Shown piece after piece: positions 28,101 to 53,700 of a DNA stretch of 64,000 nucleotides. The position numbers and the translations under genes are program-made. Position 1 is the first letter of the stretch. Each line of letters starts with the position of its first letter. Origin of the DNA: Setophaga petechia (taxonomy: Eukaryota > Chordata > Aves > Passeriformes > Parulidae); contig JANCRA010000008.1 in NCBI GenBank assembly GCA_024362935.1, positions 33,388,557 through 33,452,556 on the forward strand. The letters run 5' to 3'. Below the pieces are notes generated by a model that worked only from the letters and a program-made list of their open reading frames with translations, made no database searches and was not told the DNA's origin.

Positions 28101-29024
28101 CTGCCTGGCTTGAAGCAGGACAGATTAAATGCCAAACCCAGGGATGGAATACGCTGAATACCAAAGTGTGAAGGTCAGAGATGAAAAGCTTCCATCCATA
28201 CCAGAGACTTTCTTTAGGAAAAGCAGACAACTGATATATTTGTTCACTGGAGGAAATATATCCCAATAAGGAAATGAAGGGCATGAAGTGCATCTCTGAG
28301 ACAAAGTGCACATTTGTCTACCTGTTATCACTTCCACTGAAGCTAAAAGCCAGGTTAAAAGATGCACAGTTTATATTTTGGATCTTTATTGCTCTGTCTT
28401 TATATTTGCTTTGTATAATATACTTTGTTTTTGTGCTGTTCTCTGTGACCATCTTGCTTCCATCAGTATTTTAATCTAAACAAATATACTTCCATTTATC
28501 TCTGAAACAGTTAACTGTATAGGCTGCTCTTTCCTGTACCTTTTACTACTGATAATTTGTGATAGGCATTCAATCTTTAAACATAGTGAGCTCCTTATAC
28601 TATGTCCTAATGCTGTATTCTTGATAATCAAAGGAATGTTCAAAGGACAAGCTTGTTTCATCCTGCAAGCCTATTACTGACAGCCACCCACAATGTGGGT
28701 TGGAATATCTTGTCACAAAACTAAATTTATTCCCTTTTTATGACAGACAATTTTGCCTGTGATTAGATCTAGGCAACACAAGAGCATTTAGGCACATTTC
28801 TTGTAGTGATATCAAATAATATACACAGCTCCACTTTAATGGTTTTTGGTTTTAACTTCAGCTCAGATTCAAGGGAAATTTTGAAGTCCAAAATCCAGGC
28901 TTATTTTAGATTGGGAGAAAAATGAGCCACTCAAAATACAAATTTATGTCAAACTCTAAGTTCTAGTAAGTACAAAATTCCTTTTTTTTAACATTGCTCA
29001 TTTCACAAAAAAAAAGCACAATGC
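22191..29024. other. Intergenic DNA downstream of C18orf63
   Basis: Very AT-rich from about 24.6 kb onward. Apart from the CA/TG tract at 22838 I see no feature. Part could be an extended C18orf63 3' UTR if a polyadenylation site beyond 29025 is used; the sequence alone does not show this. Confidence 0.5.
22838..22940. repeat. Imperfect CA/TG-rich tract with inverted repeat
   Basis: Alternating purine-pyrimidine sequence (TATGTATGTATGTG, ACACACGTG, ACGTGTGTGC, TATATATAAATATAC). CACACACGT (22874-22882) pairs perfectly with ACGTGTGTG (22901-22909) across an 18-nt loop, and CATG pairs beyond a TT bulge. Confidence 0.7.
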
Positions 29025-29030
29025 TTTATT
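29025..29030 (-). terminator. Polyadenylation signal (C18orf63)
   Basis: AATAAA on the - strand (tttatt on +), about 210 nt after the C18orf63 stop codon. It is the first such hexamer downstream and gives a short 3' UTR. Confidence 0.55.
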
Positions 29031-29237
29031 TGCTAGTGTCCCTTGCAATTAAGTTACCTCAGCAGTTTGCTCTAGAAGCCATTTCTACACTAAAGTGATT
29101 CTTTTCTAGACAGCTGATATCATCATGATCCAAAAGCGCAGGGACTATTACAGACAAGTGACGTTATTTTAATAAAAGAAAATATTTAAATTTCTAATAA
29201 ACGTACCCGGAGTTTTCTTTCAATGCTCCAGAACACC

Positions 29238-43658
<14,421 letters not shown>

Positions 43659-45829
43659 GGTATGTTGTTGATCGCTCCCAAGCAGCACCTGGGTCTTGAA
43701 ATAAAATAAAATTAAAAAAAAAAATTGTAAGGCAAGGGTTTGTTTACAGAACTTTATATGTTATTAGGTAAATGAATAATCAATTCCTTTTTGATTAAGA
43801 ATATAGAGAATATATAACATAATTTGGTCAACTAAAACAGCTGAATATCCTTTTCATATATACAATGCATTATACTTGAAAAAATAATTATTTTCAAGAG
43901 CCCAAATATTCAGAGTAAAGACAAGGAAAAAAGAATACAGAGTACATGTATGATGATTGCCATATTAACTGAGATCATGCAATGGAGCTCTGTCATTTTT
44001 GGGACTTCCTAAAAACCACTGAAAAGAACCCAAAGAACCAGAATTTCAGACTAAGAATATGATTCCTTGATGCAGTACTAACAAATTACATGTGGATGGG
44101 AATAACATGAATTCAGATTACCCACCTTGTTGCGTGCCTGTGGTGTGCTCCTTTGCCCTGCAGCACAGGCCAGGCTCAGTGTAATAAGGTAGATTATTCA
44201 TGACAAAAAAAAAATCTAACATTTCATTACTTTAAGAAAAATGCATCTTTTAACTGTATCACCTTTTTCAATCAAAGTATTTCAAAGAAGCACAGGTAGT
44301 TAGAAAGCCAGGAACACTGCACACCAGTTTTTATATTAAAAGGTTTAATATTTCTCCCTTCTCCAAACCCTAAAACAATTTTAAGAAATGGTCTCACTGG
44401 TACAGTGAGGACAGCAAGAAATATTTTGATCCTAAATTTTATGAACTCACCAGGTATCCACCAGAAAAGCAATTTTGTAAATTCGGGTAAAACAATTATG
44501 AACTGGAATCATATTTTGAGGAACAATGTCAAAGATAACTTTGGTGTTCTGATTTTCCTTTGCTTTCCTTACAGTGTAATACTTTAAACAGATTAACCTC
44601 TGTCATATCCAAGAAAAATCACAAGGTGAGTGTTTTATAACTGTCATTTAAAAGAAAATAATGCTTTCTTATTTCTTACCCTTAAAGGAAAACACATTTC
44701 AATGCTTTTCAACTGTCACGAAAAGCAGGGATTTTTTTAAATGCCAGCCAAGACTACCACTTCATCAGAGAATTCCAAAAGGTACAGCTCAAGGGAAAGT
44801 TCAATTAAAAAAAAAAAAAAAGAGAAAAAAATCTTGTCTTTTTGCAACCATGGAAAAGAAAGCCTGAGTCCGAGGCTTTCATAATGTTTATTGGGGTTTT
44901 TTTTGTGGCAGAGATGTTGTAAAACACATGCTGCAATGCTCCAGTGCCCTGCTTGCTGCTTGAGGATGACTCCCCTGTGGGAACAATTTGATGCATTAAG
45001 CCTAAGTTAAATCTTCTCAGACATCTTAAAAGCTAATGGGACAGAGTACTTGCAAAAGAGTTCTCCCTCCAGGGGAGAAGGTAAAGAGAAAAGCAGCAGT
45101 TAACACAGAGCCGCCAGTTAAGAAAGAGCTCCTGGTTATAAATCATGGGAAATGAACACAACCGCCCTCTGTTCGAGGGGAATTTACGTGTGTGGGAGAA
45201 ACGGGACCTTTACGTGCCAATAATCACAGCACGTGAACTTGAAACCTGAGCTCCTGCTAGGCTGAACGGAGCATCAGTCAGGGAATGGCTATCCCCGTGT
45301 GTTCTGTCTGAACAGGGAAAGGAACCCCAGAGCTCGGCAGCACTGTTTGCAATTTTCAGTAACAACCTGGAGTCGGAATGAAGAACCTCCTTATCAGAGC
45401 TGGGAACAACACCAATCTGAGGGAGAGTAGCTACTCTTACTGTCAGACTGACTGAAAATTGAGGCAGGATCTGAAGATGGTGGTGACATTCCATGAAATA
45501 CACAGCTGTCCTGCACTCAGGCTCAGGGTGCAGAAGTTAAGCACCAGCTCTGAGGAAGGGTGACAGGTCACACTGGGTAAATTTCATGCTACAAACCCCC
45601 CACCCCCACACACACAAATCCAGCCTATAATCACTCCTGAGTGTGTCCATGGGGCTATTGCTGCGGAGGCGCCCAAGTTGTGCATGGATGTGACATGTGG
45701 ATGTGGGGACCCATACTGGCCTGAAACACAGACAAAGCCATGGAACACACCTTAGATCAGAGCAAAGGAAACATATTTTACCTCAGCCAAAACTGCAGGG
45801 AAACAGGATGCTGGATTGGTGACAAAGCC
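43659..45829. other. C18orf63 upstream region, untranslated exon(s) expected
   Basis: Contains no coding exon that I can support. A plausible 3' splice site (caagacccag on the - strand, about 43691) suggests a 5' non-coding exon further up. A weak donor-like gtaagag is on the - strand near 45439. A poly(A)/AG-rich run lies at 44804-44830. Confidence 0.4.
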
Positions 45830-46335
45830 TCCCGAGAGAAGGGGAAGGCACAGCTCCCTGTGCCCTCCGCCCGCCTGGCAGCGAAGCAGGGCAGTGCCAC
45901 CGGGAAACCTCGCTCCAAGCCCCGCGGAGCGAGCTCTCCTAAGGCAGAGCGAGGGACTCGTGCAGCAGCCGGGTGGTTTTGAGGAGCTGTGTGGAAACGC
46001 CTGTGGCAGGGGCGCTCCCGCCGGGGTCCCCTCACGGGCTGCGCGGGAAAAGCGGCGCTTCCCGCCTTCGGGCACAGCCGCCTGCTGGGATCAGCGAGGA
46101 TGCGTGACTTCCCTGTGTGGGACAGCCCCTGCCTGCTGGGACACCGGCAGGAGAGGGCAGGGGGTGCTCGGGCGGTCACAGCGCCGGCCAGAGCCCTGGC
46201 AGGGCCCCGGTGTGCCCGGGTGTAACTCAGCCTGCGCCCGGCGCTACGCGCGCCCATGGCAAAGGCGCTTTAGGCGGGCACAGGGAGCTCTCGGCCGAGC
46301 CGGGGCGCCAGCCTGCTTTACCACAGCGGAACCAG
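45830..46335. promoter_or_regulatory. Second CpG-rich block, candidate C18orf63 promoter
   Basis: About 500 bp of CpG-dense sequence lying 2.2-2.7 kb upstream of the C18orf63 start codon and about 1 kb upstream of the CYB5A ATG. A reverse CCAAT box (ATTGG, 45815-45819) on its left edge would suit a - strand start site. Long open frames on both strands here have no recognisable domain and follow from the scarcity of AT-rich stops. The promoter role is inferred from position only. Confidence 0.45.
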
Positions 46336-46337
46336 GA

Positions 46338-46892
46338 TAATTCAGCTTAGATGTTAAGGAAAAAAAAAAAAATCTTTACTGCGAGAGTGCTGAGGCACTG
46401 GAACAGGCTGCCCGGGGAGCCTGAATCACAAAATCACAGATTGTTAGGGTTGGAGGGGACCTCTGGAGATGATCTAGTCCAACCCTCCTGTCAAGGCAAG
46501 GCCACCTGGAGCAGGCTTCACAGGAACACGTACAGGTCGGGGCAGCCCCGACCCGCCCATCTGTGCCACTTTCAATGTGAACGTCTTCATATTAAGGTGA
46601 TACTTCTTGTTTTTCAGTTTATGGCCATTGCTCCTCGTCCTGTCTCATTGAAAAGAATCTGACATCTCCCTGAGTCTCTTCCCATAAGAAGTGCTCTAGA
46701 CTCCTAAATATCTTTGTGGCCCTGTGCTGTACACTCTCCAGCTGTTCCTTATCTTTCTTGTACTGGAAGTGTTCAAGGCAAGGCTGGATCGGACTTGGAA
46801 CAATCTTGTCGAGTGAATAGTGAATATCAGGGAATAGGAACTAGATGACCTAAAACGTCCCTTCCAACCTAAACCATTCCAATGCGGTTCTA
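46338..46892 (+). mobile_element. CR1 fragment (sense) split by a second CR1
   Basis: Left part 46338-46422 carries TTCAGCTTAGATGTTAAGGA and GGCACTGGAACAGGCTGCCC; right part about 46764-46892 resumes with TGGAAGTGTTCAAGGCAAGG and ends with CGTCCCTTCCAACCTAAACC. These are adjacent segments of one CR1 3' UTR in the same orientation, separated by an oppositely oriented CR1. Confidence 0.75.
46423..46763 (-). mobile_element. CR1 fragment (antisense) nested in an older CR1
   Basis: Begins with GAATCACAAAATCACAGATT and TTGGAGGGGACCTCTGGAGA (inverted CR1 3' end), then CTCCAGCTGTTCCTTATCTT near its far end. It sits between the two halves of the sense CR1, so it inserted later. Confidence 0.78.
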
Positions 46893-46894
46893 CA

Positions 46895-47720
46895 TTGCAA
46901 GTCGGCGATTAGCTCGTCGCAGCGCACACCGGCAGCCCCGCAGCTCGCCGCAGCCAAAGGTGGGGAACGCTGGTGTGACCACGCCAGGCAGAGGCCAGTA
47001 GAGAAGCTGCAACGGCGGAGCCCGGCACCGACGGAGGCCCGACCGCAGCCAGCGGGGCTGTCCCGGCGCCGCCCCGCCCGCCCCCTCCCGGTCACGTGGG
47101 ACGGCGAGGAGGCGGGAGAGGGCGGGGCATCACGTTAAAGTCCCGCCCCCGGCCTTCGCCAGGCTGCCGGTCTGCTTTGAGTGGCATTGCCCTCGGCCAA
47201 TGAGAGGCCGGCAGGGCGGCAGGGGCGGGGTAGTGGCGGGTGGTGATAGGGCCTGCGGCGGGGCCCTGGCGTTGTGCGGGGTGCTGGCCTGCGGTGCGTG
47301 CGGTGCGCGACGGAACGGGAGATGGTGGGCTCCAGCGAGACCGGGAAGGAGTCGTGGCGGGGCCGCTACTACCGGCTGGAGGAGGTGCAGAAACACAACA
47401 ACAGCCAGAGCACCTGGATCATCATCCACAACCGCATCTACGATGTCACCAAGTTCCTGGACGAGGTGGGTGCCCGCGTTGCCGGGACGCTGAGGGGACC
47501 TGAGCCCCGCGGGGCCGGATCGCTGGCGGCTCCTCAGCTCCCGTCCGCCTGCCCCGGCCCGCGGGAGCCGCCCTCGGAGCAGCGGTAGCGCCCTGGAGGA
47601 GGAGCCGCGGGGCGGGCCCGAGCTCCGGGCGCCTCTCGGGCCGGAGGAACCCCGAGTGCCGTGCCCCGGCCGCGCTGCCGTGTCGTCCGCTGTGCGCCCG
47701 CCGGAAACTATCGGGTTTGA
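46895..47720 (+). promoter_or_regulatory. CpG-island promoter of CYB5A
   Basis: GC-rich, CpG-dense block around the start codon. Sites seen: E-box CACGTG at 47093-47098 within GTCACGTGGG; GC boxes at 47120-47128, 47142-47150 (reverse) and 47222-47230; a forward CCAAT box at 47197-47201, about 120 nt upstream of the ATG. No TATA box is at a suitable place. This is typical of a housekeeping promoter with dispersed start sites; the transcription start itself cannot be read from the sequence. Confidence 0.8.
47322..47465 (+). CDS. CYB5A: CYB5A coding exon 1
   Basis: 48 codons from ATG ([12 protein letters not shown]...) to ...TKFLDE, followed by donor gtgggt. It encodes the N-terminal half of the haem-binding fold and ends one residue before the first haem ligand. 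It lies inside a CpG island. The antisense and shifted open frames over this exon are by-products of its GC richness. Confidence 0.96.
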
Positions 47721-50700
47721 ATTTCTAGTAAATAAGGGCAAGAAGAAAAAACTGGAGTCAGTATGGAGGGCTGAGGTAGGCGGGCTGGCTGTGTGAATCT
47801 TGAGTACCAAGAGTGGGACTGAATCCATCTGGTTCTTGTTTTGGTGTGCTAGCCGAAAAAAGAATTAAAGGTGAAGACGCAGCTGGGACCCAAAGTTAGT
47901 TATCTTGTGAACTAAAAGTTCAGCAACTCTTCTCTTCACACTACTGTAGTGTGTGTTGTATTATGGAACAGGAAAGAAACTTCACAAAGTGGAAGTAAAG
48001 TACCACAGCATGCAGAATATCACAGATCTTGGGGTTACTCTAATAGTCACAGAATCACAAAATAGTCTGGATTGGAAGAGGTGTTAGAGCTCATCTCATT
48101 CCAGCTCCCTGCCAAGGGCAGTGACACCTTCCACTAGACCAGGTTGCTCGCAGCCCTGGTCCTTGAACAGGTCCAGGAATCGGGCATTCCCAGCTTCCCT
48201 GTGCAACTTATGCCAATGCCTTCTTCTTGTCAATGCAAAAAAAAAAAAAAATCGTCCTTATATGCAGTCCTTGGTAAAGCCTCTTGGTCACAGTAGCTTG
48301 TGCTATCTGCCAAATTCATACATCCTGGGTAGCCTTAAGCCTTGGGTGGTCTTTTTTTGCCAGACATGGCAGACGTGGCTTTATGTACAGGCAGTCAGGC
48401 TCAGAAAATTAGGGCGGCTCTCACTGCTGCCCTAATCCACTCGGTATGGGGATGCAGTCTGCAAAGCTGCACCAGTTCCAGCTCTGGTGTAGAGCATTAG
48501 AGGCAAGTTCAGTTCCTTTGGCTGTGTTTTGTTGGGCATTTTTCTTCCCAGTTAGTGGTTGATGTTTTTGATCTCTGGCAGATAGCAGTTGGTGTAATCA
48601 TTGATAGTCATGGTTAATAAAGAAGCATTTTAGTTATTGGACTAAAACATTATTCAGTGGAAATGCAAAAATAAAACGAGCACTTTTTTTCTCCCGTAAC
48701 TGGATGGCACTGGTATTTGGGTATTTTGAGTTTTCTTCCTTGCTCTGTATTCTCAGTTAGCAAAGGTAGAAAGACAGGATCAATTTAGTTGGAAAAGACC
48801 TCTGAGATCTGGTCCAGTCTTTGACCAAACACCACTCTGTCAATTAGACCATGGTAGTAAGTGCCACATCCAGTCTTTCTTTAAAACTATCAGGGGCAGT
48901 GACTGCCACTTCTTTTGGCAGCCCATTTCAATGTCTAGTCACCCTTTCTGTGAAGAAACTCTTCCTAAAAGCAACCAATTTAAAAGTGTATGCTAGACTC
49001 ACATTAATTTCTTAAAGAATACGGTTTAGGTGGGTAGAGACGTGATGGGTTTTAAGCATCAGTAGCTCTGTAGCCCCATCTTGATTATTGTGCTTGTAAA
49101 CACTTCCAATTCAAAGGAGAAACCGAGCATTTTGCAAAGGAGGGTTGACAAGCGATTTTTCAAAGGCAATGTTGACACAGGTAGTATTTCATTCTTGAGC
49201 TCTGTGTCAATGCAAATTGTTTGGCTTTTCAGCAAGGCAGATTATGGAACTGATCTACTGACTCTTCCTTCATTATTTCTCATCTAGCTCTGCCCCTGCT
49301 CATCTTCATCCATTAGTTATGGACATTGCTGCATGGTTATACAGTCAGGGCCAATTTAATTATAGAAGCTCTAGAGGAGAAAGCAGCTTTTTGTGTAGCC
49401 TGCAAAACTGAATTAGCTTTTGGGAACTTGATCAGTTTTGATTGATACATAATTGTATTATTTGTACATATTGTCCAGATTGAGGAAGCAGAATCAAAAA
49501 GACCCACACCTTAGAAAAACCCTAAACCTAGCCCTGACCAAGAAAAAAAAACATTGAACAAAAAATGGATCTAATGAGCATTTGAGTTTAAGTAGTTGTA
49601 CAACCTCTTCCTTCAGTACATATGGTGAAATTGGTAAATGTTACAAGGCATCACCTTGTGTAAATTTCTGCAAGAAAACCTCATTTTCATCCTTCAGGCC
49701 AACATTGATAATTTGGTAGCATATCAAACGAATTCAGTTTGTAAATATTGAAATAGTTGGGTTTTGGACAATGTGGGGGATGTCTTGTGTTGCTCTGGTA
49801 AGCACAAGTCAGACTTCAACCTCACATTAAACAGCTTTCAATACAACATGACTGCTTTTGAGCTGAAGTTTCCAAGACCACCTGAGATAATCAATGAGGT
49901 TGTAGAAAATAGTTACCCAAAATATTTAAACTGAAGCTAGGGTCCTAGGGAAAGTTCTTTGACGTTTTACTATTCATTGTGTTGATGATTTTTTTTTATG
50001 GAACCCTTTGATTAAGATACTTCATAGGGCACTTTTTTAACCTTTTTTAAAATGTTTTTGGTGCTTAGTTAACTTACCAACTGTTATACTAATTCTTTTG
50101 ATACTGTCAGACATTCTGTGGCATGTGGCAGCTGAGGAGAAATGGAAGCTACCCTCTTGCTAGTTCATTCCAGAATCCAGTAAACCCTACTCAAAGTGGG
50201 GATTGTGTTAGCTGTTTCAGTGGCATTATTGGTTAAACTCAGCTGTATTTCTTGCAGTTCCTTTTTGGAAGTAGAAAAACTTAACGTATTTTAAGACTTT
50301 GATATGGGCCACTGAAATTTAAGTCCAATAGTATTAAAAAGTGTAGATTGCTAAGGTGTCACCTCACTCATGCTTTTCCCAAGTAGTACCTAAGTATCAG
50401 TTTACTGAGAAGTGAAGAGGTAGGAGCAGCACCTAAGCTCACCTGTCCTGTTTCTTAAACCAGTAAGCCATCTTTTCAGCTACTGCATTAACCTGTGGAA
50501 ATATTTTCTTAGTAGTGATAAAGTTGAAAGCTTTACTGTGCTTCAATCTTGAAGTCACTTTGTGTGCACTTGTGCTTAGTAAGTGAAAGTGTGGTGCTGT
50601 TTCTCACTCCATTGCAGTAGTTAAAGGGTGTACTCCCTCTGTCCAGCTGTTGTGTCTTCATGGAGCTTGTAGATGTTTAGTGGAACTTGTGTGGCTTTGG

Positions 50701-53700
50701 GGAACAATCAGCCTCTGTGAACACTTGACTGAAGTTAGATAGGAAATGGGCTGGGGATGGTGACATGTGTGTTGGGAGTGGAGGCATCACGTGGTGTGAC
50801 CCACAGTAGCTTGGCTTCCTAAAGGACAAGGCTTAAAAAAGAGCATGTGAAGTACAGAAAAAGTGCTGAATAAGGAAACAATTGTGTGCTTTGATACATT
50901 ATCTGTGGGGTTAATGAAGATGCCAGAAACTGCTTTTTTTTAGTCAGTTTGATTTTTTTCTTTGTTTTTTTTTTCTTTTTTTATTATTGTTGTTGAGGTT
51001 TTTGTTTGTTTTCTTTTAGGGTTTTTTGGGGAGCTTTTTGTTTTTAAGTGGCAGATTTGGGGAAAATTCATAGCTTGAATATTCATCTCTGAATTTTCTT
51101 TGATTTTTCCAAGTTTGGGAGAAGAAATAAAGAGACCTCAGCTTTTGGAATGCATTATTTAAAAGGTCTTGGCAAGAAAGAGTATTCTTGAAACCAGAAA
51201 CTTTGGTGTTGTTTGTCATTAAAGGCTGTCAGACCTGTGTTGCAGAAGATTTGGGAAACCTTTTCCTTAGCTTCAGGTCTTGTGGTTTACCCCCACGGAG
51301 TACCCATGTACCACGCAGTGGCTCACTCACCCTCCTGCCCAGAGCATGGGGAGGAGAATCAGAAAAAGGTCAATTTTGTGAGTCAATATAAGAACAGTTT
51401 AATAATTGAAATAAAGTGAATGTAACAATAATGGTAATGATAAGGAGAGAGAGAAGTGGAAGACCCAACAGGAACAAATGGTGCAGCATGTATGGATTCT
51501 CCACTCACTGACTGATGCAGCCTCTTCCTGAGCAGAGATTGGTGGCTCACAGGCAGCTCCTCCCAGTTTATGGACGGAGCGTGTCATTCTGTGGTGTGGA
51601 ATATCCCTTTGCCCATTTTGGGTCAGCTGTCCTGGCTGTGCTGCCTCACTGGCAGAGCATGGGACACTGAAAAGTCCTTGACTTAGGTGAGCATTACTTG
51701 GCTGCGACCAAAGTGTCAGTTCATTAACAATGTTATTCTCACGCTGAATCCAAAGCACAGTAGTGTACCAGCTACTGAGAAGAAAATGAACTGTATCCCA
51801 ACTGAAACCAGGATAAGGTCCTATGTCATTTAAAGGAAAATAGCTACTAGAAATGCATGTGTACTCACAGCCAGATGTCATGGCTATATGTATTGTAGAT
51901 AATTACAAATATGAGGAGTTTATTGTTCTGGTAACCAACTATGGCATTCATTTAATATTAATCTGATACGAATTTATTTAGGTTGATTCAATTGCTGGTG
52001 GTCTAAGAATTCAGCAAAAACAGTATTGGTAATTTTTTTTTTCCATAAGGTATGAACTTGTGCATCCATAGCACTTATCCTAAACTTCTCCTAGAATGGA
52101 CGGCTGCCACCAAATGTGTTTTGTAATGCTGGTCAAATAAAGCGCAAAAAGCAAATATTGTTCTATTGTGTCAGGATGAAAAATGTTCTCTCCCCTCTGT
52201 GGCAATAAGTTTCATTCACATTCATGCAGTGTGATGATGTTGTGGGGAGTAGCATAATGCCTTCCATGTTTATAGTCATGATCAGCTTGCATTGAAAGAT
52301 GCCTTTATTGGCACATTTGGAGTCTGCCAGTGCATGGGAACTGTTCCTGCAGAACCTTGCAGTCTGAGGATTAAATCCAATGTTAATGCTTCCTCAAGCT
52401 CTGATGAAGCTTGCAGGAGAATTTGAAAATGTTTCAAGAAATAGCACATCTTAGCACTTACAGCTTGCAGAGTTTCACATATAACTGTTTCATAAGTTGA
52501 GCAATGGGCATTGTTGGGGTTTAACCTCAGTGTAGCCCCCTTGCTCGCTGCTCCCCACAGCCTCTTGTTGGCGTGGGGAAGGGAATTAGGGAAAAAAGAT
52601 AAAATGTGTGGGTTGAGATAAGAACAGTTTAATAACTGAGATAAAATAAAATATAATAATTACAATAAAAAGGGAGACAGACAAAAAAACCCATGCCCAG
52701 CCCATTGCCAAGTAGCAAACTGCAGCCCCCAGCCAACTCCTTGCAGCTGGTATACTGGGCATGATACTCTGTGGTGTGGAATACCCTTTTGGCCAGTTTG
52801 GATCAGCTGTCCTGGCTGTGCTCCTTCCTTGCTTCCTGTGAACCTTCTTGCTGGCAGAGCGTGGGATATTGAGAAGCCCTTGAATTAGGGTGAGTGGTAC
52901 TTACCAACAACTGCAGGGTCAGTGTATTATCACTGATTGTTCTCATGTATCACTGAATCCAAAGCACAGCACTGTACCAGCCTCCAAGAAGAGAATGCAA
53001 CTCTATCCCAGCTGAAATCAAGGCAGACACCAAGGTACTGGGTATGTCATGTGCACTTCATCTAAAAGCCTAATGATAGTTTTCAAAAATAAAATACACT
53101 TTCAGTGAGAGATCTTCTTTCCTAGGCTCCTGACATTTTACATGAGCTGTCTGTTTCTGTCCTGAAACTTAAATAGATGATAGAAATAATTTGGAGGACT
53201 GTTTTCAGCCTACATGAAAATGCCCTTGAAAAAAAGCAAGCATTTGTCTGTCTGTCCTGTGTAATAGAGCTGAGGTTCTCTGGGTGTTCCTGGGTCTGTC
53301 ACTGGCCCCTTTCTGCTTTTCATTCCTGTACTGCAGAAAGGGAAATCTGAGTTTATGAGTCTGTCACTTATGGAGACCTTTGCTGATCTTCCTGAAAGTT
53401 AAATTGGACCCTAGATTTCATTCCCTTGGTATAGGAAGGGAGAGGGCACAGGAGTTGCAAATTAAGGTAGTTACGGTTTAATAGAGTCTTGAACTATGAC
53501 ACTGAGAAATCTGCATGACCGTGGCAAGGGGGAGAAAAGGTGGCATTCAGATGAGGTGAGTTGGACTTTTGACCCAGATGAGAGCAACAAGATTAACTAC
53601 ATATTTGCCTTATCTAAAACTTTCTAATGTGCTGCTGTTAGGAATTCATTTGTGCTCTGTACTAGTGCTGGCTCTGTATGGGTATTTGTTATGCATATAG

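Noticed and set aside
45435..45445. gtaagag on the - strand as the donor of a C18orf63 5'-UTR exon
   Set aside because: A single weak donor without a defined upstream exon boundary; mentioned only as a possibility in the upstream-region entry.
45752..46340. Overlapping frames of 107-174 codons on both strands
   Set aside because: They sit in the second CpG block and in CR1-derived sequence, in all frames at once, with no recognisable protein family.
47130..47828. 232-codon frame antisense to CYB5A exon 1
   Set aside because: It overlaps the CpG island and exon 1, has no domain, and is rich in Pro/Arg/Ala as expected of a chance frame in GC-rich DNA.
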